Assembly: GCA_018136815.1 (NCBI GenBank)
Contig: CM030941.1
Span: 3,851,432 to 3,915,431, forward strand
Direction of reading: 5' to 3'
DNA: 64,000 nt
From: Isochrysis galbana
Taxonomy: Eukaryota > Haptophyta > Isochrysidales > Isochrysidaceae
How positions within the stretch are numbered: position 1 is the stretch's first letter; the number at the start of each line of letters is the position of its first letter. The notes below the pieces were generated by a model. The model searched no databases and was not told the origin of the DNA. It worked only from the letters and a program-made list of their open reading frames with translations. This document shows, piece by piece, positions 1-10,575 of this stretch. Both the position numbers and the translations under genes were made by a program.

Positions 1-1069
1 GCATTGGGCCTGCCCTCGAGCTGACTCCCCCCCTGTCCCTGGTCGCCAGGCATATAGGGGCCTTTGGAAGGCTCCCATGGCCAGCGAGGCGAGCGTGGGA
101 GAGGCAGGGGGGGCCAAGGGCTGAGCCCCAGCCTCCTCTGCCCCCTGAGCTGCCCTTGCTGGGCCCCTCTGGGAGCCCCCACAGGACCTCTGAGAGCAGG
201 TCAGGGCGCGCCGCATGGCGACGCGCCGCAGGGACTTCGGGGGGTGAGAGCGGAGAGAGGGAGAGGGGGGGATTTGCACTCCCCCCGATGGAGTGCGGTT
301 AGAAACAGGCCCCGTTATGCATAAGCAAACGGGTAGGGGTAGGGGGCGGCTGGCGACAGGCGGGAGAGAGAAGGGAGTGGCTCAAGATCGAGGAGAGTAT
401 CCTGAAGGTGGCACAGGCTACTCGACTCGCAGTCATTTATTTCTCGAGAACTGCTCACGGCGCGAGCTGGAAGGGCCGATCCTCTTTGTTGACGAGAGGT
501 TCCTCCCCAGAGCGCGAGCAATGGCGGCGTCGCTCTCCCTCCCTCCTCTCGGCCGCCCAAGTCACCGCGATGGTGCCAGGGCGATAGGGAGGAGTGGAGG
601 GGGTGGGGGTGGCTACGGAGTGGGACCCCATGGCCGCTTGTGTGGCGAGATGCTCAAGAATTTTTTTGAATGAATGTGTAAATATTTTTAGTACTTCCCA
701 CTCTTTTCATACTCCTAGGCTGCATTTTCATACTCCTAAAGCTAAAAATTTATAAAATTTAGAGATAACTCTCTCGAACTCTCCCTCCCTTTTTTTTGTC
801 GGCTCGGCAAGACTCGCTCTCTCTCCCGAGGTCTTCGGTCGCTCCCATTCTTCTCTCTCCTCTTTCTTTCCTTCCTCCTCGCTCTCTTCTTTCTCTCTCT
901 CTCGAGGGGGATCTCTCAAACCTGTCCCAACTCCCTTCTCCTCTCTTCCTTCTTCTTCTTCTTCTTCTTCTCTCTCTTATCTTTGGACGCTGGGGCACCC
1001 CTCTCCTCCTTTCTTCCTTCACTCCCTCCCCCCCCCCCCCCCCCCCCCCCCTTTCTCTCCAACTCCCCG
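1..1069. other. 5' flank of LTA4H gene, no gene recognised
   Basis: No convincing gene was found here. Bases 1-670 are GC-rich and purine-rich with only short low-complexity ORFs. Bases 676-780 are markedly AT-rich. From about 780 to 1060 the plus strand is almost pure pyrimidine (CT-rich), ending in a run of about 23 C just before the start codon at 1070. This pyrimidine tract resembles those seen upstream of most other genes in the window and is probably the promoter or 5' UTR of the aminopeptidase gene; that is inference. Confidence 0.5.
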
Positions 1070-4000
1070 ATGAGCACCGACCCGTGCACTCAGTCCAGCC
1101 TCGGAGAGGTCGACTTCTCGCACCTGAGCCTGACGCTCGAGGTGGATTTTGAGGCAAATGTGCTACGCGGCTCCGCCTGCTGGAGTCTCACCCTCAAGAC
1201 CGACGCCCACGCGCTCAGCCTCGACACACGAGGACTCGAGGTGAGGGAAGTCTCTTCTCTCGGCGCTCCTCTCGCCTTCTCGATGGGCAAAGCACACCCA
1301 GCGTTTGGCTCGTCCCTGAGGATAGAGCTGCCAGAGAGTGCACGGACAGCTGGTACATCCCTCCACATTCTCATCTCGTATGCCACCACACCAGCCTCCT
1401 CCGCGCTCGGCTGGCTGCCGCCAGAGCAGACAGCGGGAAAGGAGTACCCATACGTCTTCTCGCAGTGCCAGGCGATCCATGCTCGTGCGCTCGTGCCGTG
1501 CGCCGACGCTCCCGCGGCCAAGTTCACCTATGACGCCACGCTCACCGTCCCGTCGTGGGCAACGGCCTTAATGTCTGCGGTGCGTGCGGGATCTTCGCGC
1601 GTGTCGGACAACAAGACGAGCTTCTCCTTCAAGCAGACTGTGCCCATCCCATCGTATCTGCTCGCGCTTGCAGTCGGCCAGCTCGAGTCACGCGAAATCG
1701 GCCCGCGGTCGTCGGTCTGGGCCGAGCCTTCCGTAGTGGAGGCTGCTGCGTAAGTGGACGCGTCCCTGCCCAGGCACAAGCAGCCGGCTACTGGTGCTGC
1801 TCACTCGACTCGTAGGAGGCAACTCCAAACGGCAGTGAAATGCAGGCGCACGGTGCTGCCCGTGGCCGATGCCGTTTCCTCAGATGTCTCATATGCCTCC
1901 CCTGAACCGTTTTCCCTCTAGGTACGAATTCGCCGAGACAGAGAAGTTCCTAGCGGCGGCCGAGGACATCACTGGGCATCCGTACGTCTGGGGCCGCTAT
2001 GACATCCTATGCATGCCGCCATCATTTCCGTATGGCGGGATGGAGAATCCGTGCCTGACCTTCGTCACGCCCACGCTCCTTGCGGGTGCGCGATGGACGC
2101 ACTACCCTTCGCGGACGTGGGGTCGTCCCCGTTCAGCCCGAGCGGCACCCCACCGTGCGCGCGTCGCCGCATGCAATATGACATGGCGCGTTCGCTCCAC
2201 TCTGGACGCAGGCGATCGTTCCCTCGCTGACGTCGTGGCACATGAGGTGTCACACTCGTGGACAGGAAACCTCATCACAAACGCCACCTGGGAGCACTTT
2301 TGGCTCAACGAGGTGACTCACCTGTCACATGATGGTGGTTGGTCTGACAGCACCGGACACTTTATTGCGCAAGCATGCGAATGCCCAAGCGCCACCAACT
2401 CCGACCGAGTTCGCGCCCCCACCTTGCATAGGGCTGGACTGTGTGGCTGGAGCGAAAGATCAAGGGTCGTCTCAAGGGGGGCTCGGCGTACTTCGACTTT
2501 TCCGCCCTCGAAGGCCTCGCCCATCTTAAAGACGCAGTCGACACATTTGGTAAGCTCTCGATGGAAGCTGCTTCACAGAGGCAGCTCAGAGCCCGACGGC
2601 GCACAGCTCGACGGTGCGAGCTGAATGTCCCTCGCAAAGGATGGAGAAGCTAATTCAGCTCCTACCGCCCTTCGCAGGCGCAGACTCTCCCTTCACACAC
2701 CTCGTGCCAAACCTGGCCGGCATCGACCCGGACGACGCCTTCTCTTCTGTCCCATACGAAAAGGGCTTCTCCCTACTCACTTACCTGACTGAGATCGTTG
2801 GAGGCCATGATGAGTTCGAAAAGTTCGCCAAGGTGAGCCACTGCATGAACTGCTACTGCGCATTGCCTTTATTCTCGACACCTCTTGGCATAGGCCCCAA
2901 GCCACTCCATGATTTGGCATTCGGGCCTCGAACCTTGACGTTGTCGTACACCCCACATATTGTCAAATGTGATCCCCGATAGGCTTACGTCGCACGCTTC
3001 AAGCGCTCGCTCATCACTTCCGAAGAATTCCGAACATTTTTTACACAATGGTGCGTCGAGCGGCAGATTGATAGCTCCGACGTCGACTGGCAGGTGGGAG
3101 CTCGCGTGCAGTGTCATATACCACGCCCTCACCATGCCCACTCCTTCTCCTTGTAGCTCAGCTGGCTGACGACCAGCATTCATCTAGTGCCACTTCACCA
3201 TCCTCTCTGAGCCCGCCCTTTCTCGTTCCCCACCCTGGAATCAGACGTGGTTCCACGCCCCGGGTATGCCTCCCGTAGTGCCAAGCTACGACGACTCGCT
3301 AGGCAAGCAAGCCCGCGAACTTGCTTCTCGGTGGCAGCAAGAGCTTGCACACGAGGATGCCAGCTTCAAAGAGTCCGATATGGACGAATGGCCCTCGCCG
3401 GTAGGTTGCTTCGGAGACGCCCAACCCGCGCCTCCGAGGCATGCCGCACCTTGCCGTCTCCTCTTCATCTCCTGCCTCCTCCACACCCGCTCCTTTTCCG
3501 AGGCGCTGCGGCGTTGTGCGCCAACTCACCTTCCCCTCGCTTTAAGGTCCGGGCTGCCTTCTTGGATGCCCTCCTCGAGCGGGTGTCCGAGGGCACACCA
3601 GTGCCGCTAGCCACGCTACACAAGATGGACTCCCTCTACAGACTTACAAAGATGGCAAATGGAGAGGTGCGCTCACGCTGGCAAAGGATTTGCTTGCTCT
3701 CGAGAGCAGACTTCATCGTCCCGCACGTGCTCGGCTTCCTCAAAGAGCAGGTATAAGCCGAGCCCCTCCTGCGATTTCCGGACGCCCTCCTTTCCTTGCA
3801 CCTTCAAGGCAACATAAATGCGCGCGACTGCGCTCCTTCTGCCGTTTTCGGAGCTCGGCCTTCGAGGAGCGCGTTGCCTGTCGCCACAATTATGCACATG
3901 TGATGTTGCAGCCCTTCAAAGCGGTTGACATTATACGAGTGGATAGCGGTGTTAAGGCCGTCGCCTCAGCCCACTTCGCGAGATGGCCTGAAGGTCGCTT

Positions 4001-4205
4001 GTGCAGCGGTTTGGATGATGTCTTGACCTCACCTTGCCATGTCTCCATGTCGTCGCAGGGCCGAATGAAGTACGTGCGACCCCTCTACCGCGACTTGTCC
4101 AAGTGGCCAGAGAAGCGCGAGATTGCAATCTCAACTTTCAAGGAGTGGCGCGACAACTACCACCCCATCGCAGCTAAGATGCTCGCTGTCGACCTTGGGC
4201 TCTAG
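1070..4205 (+). CDS. LTA4H: leukotriene A-4 hydrolase / M1 zinc aminopeptidase, 9 exons
   Basis: Spliced gene; removing GT-AG introns gives a 611-residue protein, the same length as human LTA4H. Exons I infer: 1070-1749, 1922-2085, 2212-2312, 2432-2549, 2678-2832, 2983-3093, 3245-3400, 3547-3750, 4059-4205; the total is 1836 nt and every junction keeps frame. Visible motifs: the substrate loop [15 protein letters not shown]; the exopeptidase motif GGMEN (about residues 265-269); the zinc site HEVSH with its third ligand in WLNEG (H292, H296, E315); and the C-terminal helical domain ending LAVDLGL. The family hydrolyses LTA4 and trims N-terminal residues from peptides; in a unicellular alga a cytosolic aminopeptidase role is more likely (inference). 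Start chosen at MSTDPCTQ because the upstream in-frame residues are encoded by the poly-C tract. Confidence 0.96.
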
Positions 4206-5190
4206 TCTCCAAGAAAGGATAGCTGCATGTGCATTTCGTCGGGTTCGTCTTGAAGTAGGGAATCGGATTGTGAGGGCCTTCTCGAGTCGTCGATGTGTGT
4301 ACCATCATCAGTCCAAGCAAATTGTTGATGGCATGGACGTCGACGTTTAGACCGGCCTTACCATTGCCATGGCCTTTCGTCCACCGTGGATGGGGGTCGT
4401 GAGTACTATTCGCTATGGTGCAGCGATGCGGCGATGCATTGTCCTCGGGTTTGAGAGAGAAGAAGGAGTAATTGTTATGTTCAACGTCTACGCACGAGCC
4501 CTTGACCCGCCACAGTAGCGTTTGTGGGGTAGAGTTGTTCAAAGGGGCCGACCGCATCGTGAACGGCTTGGTTACGTTGCGATTTACGAAGCCAACTTTA
4601 AAGAAGTGGCAGCGTGAGTATTAGTAAGTATGAGTGTGGCGCATGCTTCAACCTGTGTATGAGTGGGACCCATGCCAACATTCATCACTACATGCCATAT
4701 GCCATGCGCGGCGCAGGCGCGCCGCATATACAAAGGCAAGGAGCCTCGGATAGGCAGCATCATAACTAAAGCGTAGCTTGTAGCTTGGGGTCCATATAAG
4801 CCATAGTAGTGCAAAAAAAACCTTTTAATATTCTCGTCTCGCGCCTCGCGCGTGGCTATGGGGCGATAACTACAACTACTATAGTCACGCCCATTTCGCC
4901 GCTTCCTTTCCCTCACTTCCCGCCTCCCGCCTTGCGGCAACTCGCAACTCCCCTCGTGCTCTACTTAGGGGCCTAGGTTGCGGGTTGCGGGGGTGGGTGG
5001 TGGGTGGGTTGGGCGGGGTGCACCGGCCCCCAGTGGAATGTTCCCGCCTTCCTCTTGTGCCCCTAAGTGGCCCTTTTCTTTTATACTGTAGCGTGGGTGT
5101 TTCAACGTTGGTAAATTGTCCTTCGCTCGTGTCGTTCTTACCTCGCCGCGTCCTCCCTCGTCACCCCTCCCTCGCCACCCCCTCCCTCGC
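4206..5190. other. intergenic, nothing recognised
   Basis: The 3' flank of the aminopeptidase gene. I see no coding exon with family similarity on either strand and no structured RNA. Composition is mixed, with a short A-run near 4813. Confidence 0.4.
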
Positions 5191-5205
5191 CACCCCCTTG
5201 AGTGG

Positions 5206-5595
5206 GGGTTGGAGCTTGGGTGGAGTTGGAGCTTGAGTGGGGGTTGGAGCTTGAGTGGAGCTTGGATGGGGTTGGAGCTTGGGTGGGGTTGGAGCTTGGG
5301 TGGGGTTGGAGCTTGGGTGGGGTTGGAGCTTGGGTGGGGTTGGAGCTTGGGTTGGAGTTGGAGCTTGGGTTGGAGTTGGAGCTTGGGTGGGGAACTTGGG
5401 TGGGAGCTTGGGGTCCGAGGTTGGAGGTTTTGGGAGTTTGGGTGGGGTTGGAAGTGGTTGAAGCTTGGGTGGGGTTGGAGCTTGGGTGGGGTTGGAGCTT
5501 GGGTGGGGTTGGAGCTTGGGTTGGAGTTGGAGCTTGGGTTGGAGTTGGAGCTTGGGTGGGGAACTTGGGTGGGAGCTTGGGGTCCGAGGATGGAG
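5206..5595. repeat. GC-skewed minisatellite, about 18-bp unit
   Basis: Tandem array of a unit reading approximately GTTGGAGCTTGGGTGGGG, with variants GTTGGA. Two blocks (about 5206-5400 and 5463-5590) are separated by a less regular spacer near 5400-5462. The second block plus its trailing GTCCGAGG..GGAGGTTTTGGG segment repeats the end of the first, so a larger segment of about 180-200 bp has itself been duplicated. All six frames stay open across it because the unit length is a multiple of three, so the long ORFs here are repeat artefacts. Confidence 0.9.
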
Positions 5596-5599
5596 GTTT

Positions 5600-6650
5600 T
5601 GGGCAGCACCGCATGCTGAATGTGGTAGCAAAAGTAAGCAAAGACAAGCTCCGCAGAGTTGGTCATGGGGAGAGCTAAGGTTGAATGGGTTGTGGAGATG
5701 GTTTGCTCCAGGTGATGGGATGTCTCATAAGCTCACCATGGGCTACAATGGAGGCATGATCGGCAGAGTCCTAGAAATCCAAGATTTTCTAGGACGTGGT
5801 CCTAGTTTCTAGGACGGAATTTTTTGTCCGTTGTCGTCTTCTATAAAGATGGGTGTGCTGAGCGTTCGCGTTAGCGGGGTTTTGACTTTAGGTTTTCTTC
5901 CCCGGGCCGCTGTGCGAGTGCGCACTAGGCTGCAGGTGTTTGGTGGGGCAAGGCCCCTCACCAGGGTGGTGAAGAGGGGGCTGGCATGGCTTACCTTTAC
6001 CTTTACCTCGCCCCGACATCGCGCGCCGCCACGCGCCACGCGCCGCGCCTGTCTCTGAGCTGAAGAGGGCAAGAGGGCTCCCATTCACTGTGATAAAAGG
6101 CCCTGTTTATGTGAAAGACAAGTCCCCTCGAGATTCTTTTTCGAGAGTTCACGTAACCATAGTAGGGCTCTACTAATAAAGAGGAGATTATACTGGTAGA
6201 GAGCCCGGCACCTTACAGCTACTTGCAGAGAGGGCCGCGCCACAGCCCCAATCTTGCAGCCACTTGGAGAGATGGCCCAAACTTCTGGCGAGCTTGGCCA
6301 GCCACCCAAACTTGCAGAACAAGTTGTACAAGTATTGGCCTGGGCCTATTCTCAACAAACGATAATGACAACCATCCCGCCAATGAATGAGGGCAAATAA
6401 CAAAAAATAACAGTTCAACGTATGGCAAGCGACGATTTCCGGCATCCTTAAACAGCCCGCCGCCTAAAGGGCGTTTCACAGATCGTGGAGCATATTCGCG
6501 GGTGGCGTGAGCGTCCGACGCGCTTTCGTGCCGTTCAGGGCCGCCGCAACTCGGCAGGAGATCCGGCAGCGCACTATTTACACGGCAGCCACCTCGCATG
6601 AGCCGTCCTCGCGCCTGTTCTGGCCGAAGCTCATAACCCCATGGGCATTC
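5600..6650. other. intergenic with short palindromic sequence
   Basis: No gene recognised. Around 5767-5818 the sequence contains imperfect inverted copies of TTTCTAGGAC/GTCCTAG, a possible hairpin or small element end. A GC-rich segment (5940-6060) has no coding similarity I can name. Confidence 0.35.
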
Positions 6651-7412
6651 TCATGGTGGTGTAGCACGGATTGGTCCTGTATCGCCGTGGCTTGCGCTCC
6701 CTGAATCCCCTGCTGCGTCAACTCCATCTTCCCCATCGTTTAGTACTGCCTGCTCGCGACGCCGCACCAACACAGCCTGTGCTCGCAGCAGTGCCTGCTT
6801 GACCGCGGGCACGAGCACCTGGTCTGCAATCGGCATCGGCCAGTCCGCAAGCTCTACCGCATTCACCCACCGTATCTCCTGCCCTTCGGCGCCACGCACC
6901 TCTCCCACCCATCGGTCGACTGCCACGAAGAGCGGCATCAGCAGGTGGACCTTGTTGCGATTCTTCATCGAGGCGAAGGTGAGTGGCGTGAGCGCGCTGG
7001 GCAGAATCTCAATCGCCAGCTCTTCGCGCAGCTCGCGCGCCAGTGCCTCCTCGGGCGACTCTCCCAGCTCGACCTTGCCTCCTGGGAACTCCCATTGGCC
7101 AGCCATCGACTTTCCGCTCGGCCGCTGAGCAAGGAGGACGAGGGGCTGCTCGCCGTCGCAGCGGATGAGCGCGGCGGCGACGACGAGCAGAATACGCTGC
7201 GTCGCTACCAGGCGTGCCCGACCCGCACGCCAGCGCGCCGGCCGAGCGCGCAAGCTGCCGCCAACGACGGACCCAGCCACCATGCGAGTCTCTGAGCCGA
7301 TCCGCCCGCTCGCGACGCTCACTGCCGCGCCCCCAACAAGACCACTGCTACCACGACTCCGTCTACGACGACTACTCGTAGAAGTACTAGAAATAACTTT
7401 TATCAGATCCAT
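6651..7412 (-). CDS. MutT-type Nudix hydrolase with N-terminal targeting-like extension
   Basis: Intronless 253-residue ORF with an ATG start at 7412. Residues about 73-210 form a MutT-like Nudix domain. The Nudix box is complete (GGKVELGESPEEALARELRE at about 111-130, then EELAIE), fitting the G-x5-E-x7-R-E-x2-E-E pattern. The preceding MAGQWEFP is typical of the 8-oxo-dGTP diphosphatase branch. The first ~65 residues are rich in Ser and Arg and poor in acidic residues, resembling a mitochondrial or plastid presequence. The likely role is sanitising oxidised nucleotides in an organelle; substrate and location are inferred. The bacterial-like domain and lack of introns would fit an organelle-derived or transferred gene. 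The C-terminal ~40 residues are low complexity. Confidence 0.9.
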   Translation of the reverse strand: MDLIKVISSTSTSSRRRRSRGSSGLVGGAAVSVASGRIGSETRMVAGSVVGGSLRARPARWRAGRARLVATQRILLVVAAALIRCDGEQPLVLLAQRPSGKSMAGQWEFPGGKVELGESPEEALARELREELAIEILPSALTPLTFASMKNRNKVHLLMPLFVAVDRWVGEVRGAEGQEIRWVNAVELADWPMPIADQVLVPAVKQALLRAQAVLVRRREQAVLNDGEDGVDAAGDSGSASHGDTGPIRATPP

Positions 7413-7429
7413 TTGAAAACAGATGTTAC

Positions 7430-7645
7430 ATGTTACCCCCCAGGAGCCAACGCCCCCCGATAGCTATCGGGGGAAATTCTCTCCCGATGGCCAACAGCCC
7501 CACCGAGAGCTACCGGGGGACCGAGAAAATCCCCCGAGAGCTATCGGGGGATAGCTCCTGCTCCTGGGGGGTGCCGTAAGCGGACCCCCCGAGAGCTGTA
7601 GCAATCGGGGGAAGAGGAAATCCCCCGATAGCAAACGGGGGATTC
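7430..7645. mobile_element. hairpin-rich non-autonomous element (copy 1)
   Basis: A ~215-bp block made of successive imperfect palindromes with the core CCCCCGATAGCTATCGGGGG; the copy at 7454-7473 is a perfect 20-bp palindrome, and variants follow near 7497-7520, 7529-7550, 7585-7612 and 7620-7640. The same sequence occurs in inverse orientation at 37108-37315. It lies immediately upstream of the Nudix gene start. Such structure suggests a MITE-like or foldback element; no transposase is encoded. Confidence 0.7.
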
Positions 7646-8000
7646 CTCCTCTTTTTTGCTCGCTCTCCTTCTTCTCTCTCTCTTCCCCCCTTCTGTTCTC
7701 AGTTCTCCTTTCTCCTCTTTTCATTGTTCTCTTTCTCTTTCCCCCCCGTAAAAATAGTTCAAAACTGTGCGTTAGTTTTATTTTAAATTTTAACTAGAAG
7801 AGCATCTAACATCTAACAGTTTTAGAAATAACATAAAGTTACTAGGATTGATATAAAAATAATGAATAAGTACAGTATGGTAATTAAAAAACGTTGTATA
7901 AGATAGTAAAAATAAAATTCTAATAAAAATATCAAATTTTCATTATAACGATACTACTTAGAAAATCATAAAACTACTTTTATGATTCTTGCGCCCTCGC
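7646..8000. other. CT-rich then AT-rich intergenic stretch
   Basis: 7650-7745 is pyrimidine-rich; 7750-7975 is strongly AT-rich, unlike the surrounding GC-rich DNA, and holds no ORF of note. A poly-C run near 8011-8032 follows, directly before the next gene. Confidence 0.4.
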
Positions 8001-8116
8001 CTCCGGCGGTCCCCCCCCCCCCCCCCCCCCCCGCGCGCCCCGCCGCCGCGTGGCCTCCCCCCCCCCTCCCCCCCCCCCCGCCACCGGCTTCCGCCACCCG
8101 TCGCTCTCCCACCGGC

Positions 8117-8677
8117 ATGGCTGCCGCGTCCATGTCGCCGGTGCGCGTGCTCCGCCTCCTCCTCGCGCCTGTGCCCCCCAATGCGGAGCATAGCGCAGCC
8201 GGTTTCACCCCGTTGCGCGGCGAGTCCCGGCCCGTGCCCGGCGCGAAGAGGTGTCGCTGGACAGGTCTGTACGTCGACAACCTGTACGGCTTCCGCATCG
8301 CCGACAAGTTCCCGACGGTCGTGCGTCGCCGCGCAGACGGCGAGGGGCACAGCGTGGTGATGCACCTTGAGAGCGAGCTCAGGGGCACCACTCCCACCAC
8401 TCCATCCTCCACACCCGGGCCCATCCACACATCTTTCCTCGTGGTCCACTACCCCAGCGCGTCGGACACCACGCCCAGCAAATGCATCGCTGCGGCAAAG
8501 CGCATAGTGGAGGTGTGCCTGGGCATAGGTGACGGAGATGCCCTCTATCTTTCTCACCCCTCTCCTCCCTTCACACAGGTCATGAAGGCATGCCGCGTCG
8601 ACGACGACGAGCTGGGTGTGATGGCATCCGGCGGAGCGCACGTATCCAACGGATGCGTTGTGCAATATGTCCCCAAG
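8117..8677 (+). pseudogene. hypothetical gene, two exons, 3' end replaced by repeat
   Basis: Exons 8117-8512 and 8579-8677 join in frame across a GT-AG intron (donor gag|gtgtgc, acceptor cacag|gtc) to give about 165 residues. I do not recognise the family. The exon 1 product has WTGLYVDNLYGFRIADKF and a run of beta-like hydrophobic residues; exon 2 gives MKACRVDDDELGVMASGGAH. Exon 2 ends at a donor-like aag|gtgaga, but from about 8685 the sequence becomes a copy of a dispersed repeat also present at 45.9-46.05 and 48.96-49.08 kb, and no continuing exon is visible. The gene therefore looks truncated, or its next exon lies past the insertion. Poly-C and proline-coding DNA precede the chosen ATG. 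Confidence 0.45.
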
Positions 8678-8684
8678 GTGAGAA

Positions 8685-8795
8685 GGGGCAGGCGGGCTTG
8701 GGCGAGGGCGAGGACGGCGGCGAGAGCGACATCGAGCGAGTGGCGAGAGGCGAGGGTGAGTGTGAGTGAGAGGAGGGCTGTGATGGCAGGGACTT
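8685..8795 (+). repeat. fragment of dispersed repeat shared with 45.9 and 48.9 kb
   Basis: About 105 bp beginning GGCAGGCGGGCTTGGGCGAG closely match 48.97-49.08 kb in the same orientation and 45.94-46.05 kb in reverse. It abuts the end of the hypothetical gene at 8677. Confidence 0.75.
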
Positions 8796-9070
8796 AGGTT
8801 ATTCTCGCTCGGAGCTCGGAGCCTATCTAGATAGATATAGATAATACTGCCCAGGCCCTATCTAGATAGATATACATAGTGCCAAAAGGGCCCTAGATGC
8901 CAAGATATCTAGATATCTTGGTATCATATTCATAGCCTTATCATCAATCAGTGTCATATGACGGTATGACGGAGCATCCGGGAAATGGAAAATGGAGTTG
9001 CGAGTTGCCCGACCCAATCCAGAATTTCATTCACCCGACTTTCGGCGGGAGGAGGGCCAAAGTGCCGCGC
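8796..9070. other. short palindromes in intergenic DNA
   Basis: Contains twice the segment CCCTATCTAGATAGATATA (near 8820 and 8859) and the palindrome CCAAGATATCTAGATATCTTGG at about 8899-8920. These look like remnants of small inverted-repeat elements. No gene seen. Confidence 0.5.
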
Positions 9071-9697
9071 TAGCCGCCGGTGCCGGTGCCGCTCGCGACG
9101 GAGTGGCTCAGAGCCCTCCGGCTACCGGCTACGCTCGACTCGATCACAACGAACAACGGACAACGGGCAACGGGCCTTGCCTTCGAGACTCCAGCTGTCC
9201 CCGTGGGTTGAACACCTGCATCGTCTACATGGGAGCTGAGCATGGCAGCGACGCTGGCCTCGCACACGGGTACTTTGTGTTTGAGCACCTCCACCAACTC
9301 CTCGCGGAGCTCAGCGACCTTCTTTCTTGCCTTGGTGCGCCCGCTGGCCCCTTACCTTCAGGTGGTGTAAGACGTCAGACTTCTTCAGCGCCACCACGTG
9401 CTCCTCTCGGAGGAGAGAGAGCTCGCGAATGCTCGCGGGCACGGCGTCCGCGGAAGCGCTGGCTGCGACTCCCGGCGCACACCCTCCAGCCGGTACGCCG
9501 TTTTCTGCGTCCTCCTCCTTGTCCTCCTCCCCCTTCTCTTGCGTCTCGTTGCCCTCTGCCCCCCCCTCCTCCTCGTCAGAAGCGTAGTCCTCCGCTTCGA
9601 CAGCGTCTTTGAGGTGGAGGAGGAGGTCGCAGTCGTCCTCCTCATCCGATGGAAGCCCACATGCGGGGTCCTCGACCGAGTCCTCCTCCTCCTCCAT
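9070..9697 (-). CDS. acidic hypothetical protein, probably two exons
   Basis: The ATG at 9697 opens an acidic ORF (EEEEDSVEDPACG, then SDEEDD and DEEEGGAEGN). Without splicing it stops at 9311 (128 residues). A donor-like gtaagg follows codon AAG at 9356. If an intron of about 34 nt is removed, the frame continues as KVAELREELVEVLKHKVP.., which looks more coding than the unspliced tail and extends the helical, coiled-coil-like segment beginning ELSLLREEHVVALKK. A 34-nt intron would be unusually short for this window, so the structure is unsure. No family recognised; the acidic N-terminus plus helical C-terminus could suit a nuclear or chaperone-like partner, but this is a guess. Confidence 0.45.
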
Positions 9698-10575
9698 GCA
9701 CGGGGCCTCTGCCCACGGCGGTGGCCTCTAGCGACTAGCGAGAGCGCTCGCGGCGTGGCGGCGCGTGGAGGGCAAGGGGGACTGCACTTTTTGCAATCTA
9801 GACAACCTCTCACACCTCTTTCTAACGTGCACACGTGGATTATTTGGTAAACTGAAGCATCCAAATGGCAAATGGCTGCTTCGCCCATGGGCCTATTTTC
9901 TCCATCATTCCATACTACAATCTCGACCTATTGTGTTGTAAATAGGTGGGAAATGTGGGGAAGGATGTCCCTGAGGCTCCCCCAGCACCTCATGGGCACC
10001 CGTCAAGGCGTTGGCGAGCAGGGACGAAATATGTCGTTTGAAGCATCCATTTGCATGCTCCGGGAGTAAAGAGTTAACATTGTAATTACATGGAATACTA
10101 CTACAAAATGCGGCCCGCACCACCTGCAGCCCTCGTGAAACGAATCTCACAGGAAGAAAAAAAGAGAGCGAACAGAAAGTGTTCGCAAGCCGATGTGGAG
10201 TCTCGAGGCGTAAAGTTTCGAGAGAAGAGAGAGAAGAAGTGTGGCTTGAAGAGACGGTGCAATCAGGTAGAGTAGCCATGGTGGCGGGACCCTCTCTACT
10301 CGTGCTTCTGATGGAAAGACCCCATCAATACTAAAAGTTTTCACCCGAGAAGATTAAAGTTCTCAGCTCCCTTGTTGTCAGCCCCCGCCCTCTCTACTCT
10401 CCTCTGTGTGGTGGTGTGTAACGATTGTCCTCCTCCACTCCCGGGGGGGTCGGTCGCCCTCGTCAGTAGGGGGGCACGGCGAGAAGAGAGAGAGGGGGAG
10501 AGAGAGAGGGAGAGAGAGAGAGGGAGGCAGGCAGGGAGGCAGGGAGAGAGGAGGGGAGAGAGGAAGGAAGAACCC
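9698..10575. other. intergenic, purine-rich 5' flank of CFAP97-like gene
   Basis: No gene recognised in 9698-10350. From about 10478 to 10565 the plus strand is a GA-rich tract leading directly to the start codon at 10576. Confidence 0.4.

Noticed and set aside
2009-3169. Various small ORFs on both strands within the aminopeptidase gene
   Set aside because: They overlap exons and introns of the LTA4H gene in other frames and show no similarity.
4680-4760. Possible structured RNA around GGCGCAGGCGCGCCGC
   Set aside because: A short GC palindrome only; no conserved tRNA or snRNA features could be folded around it.
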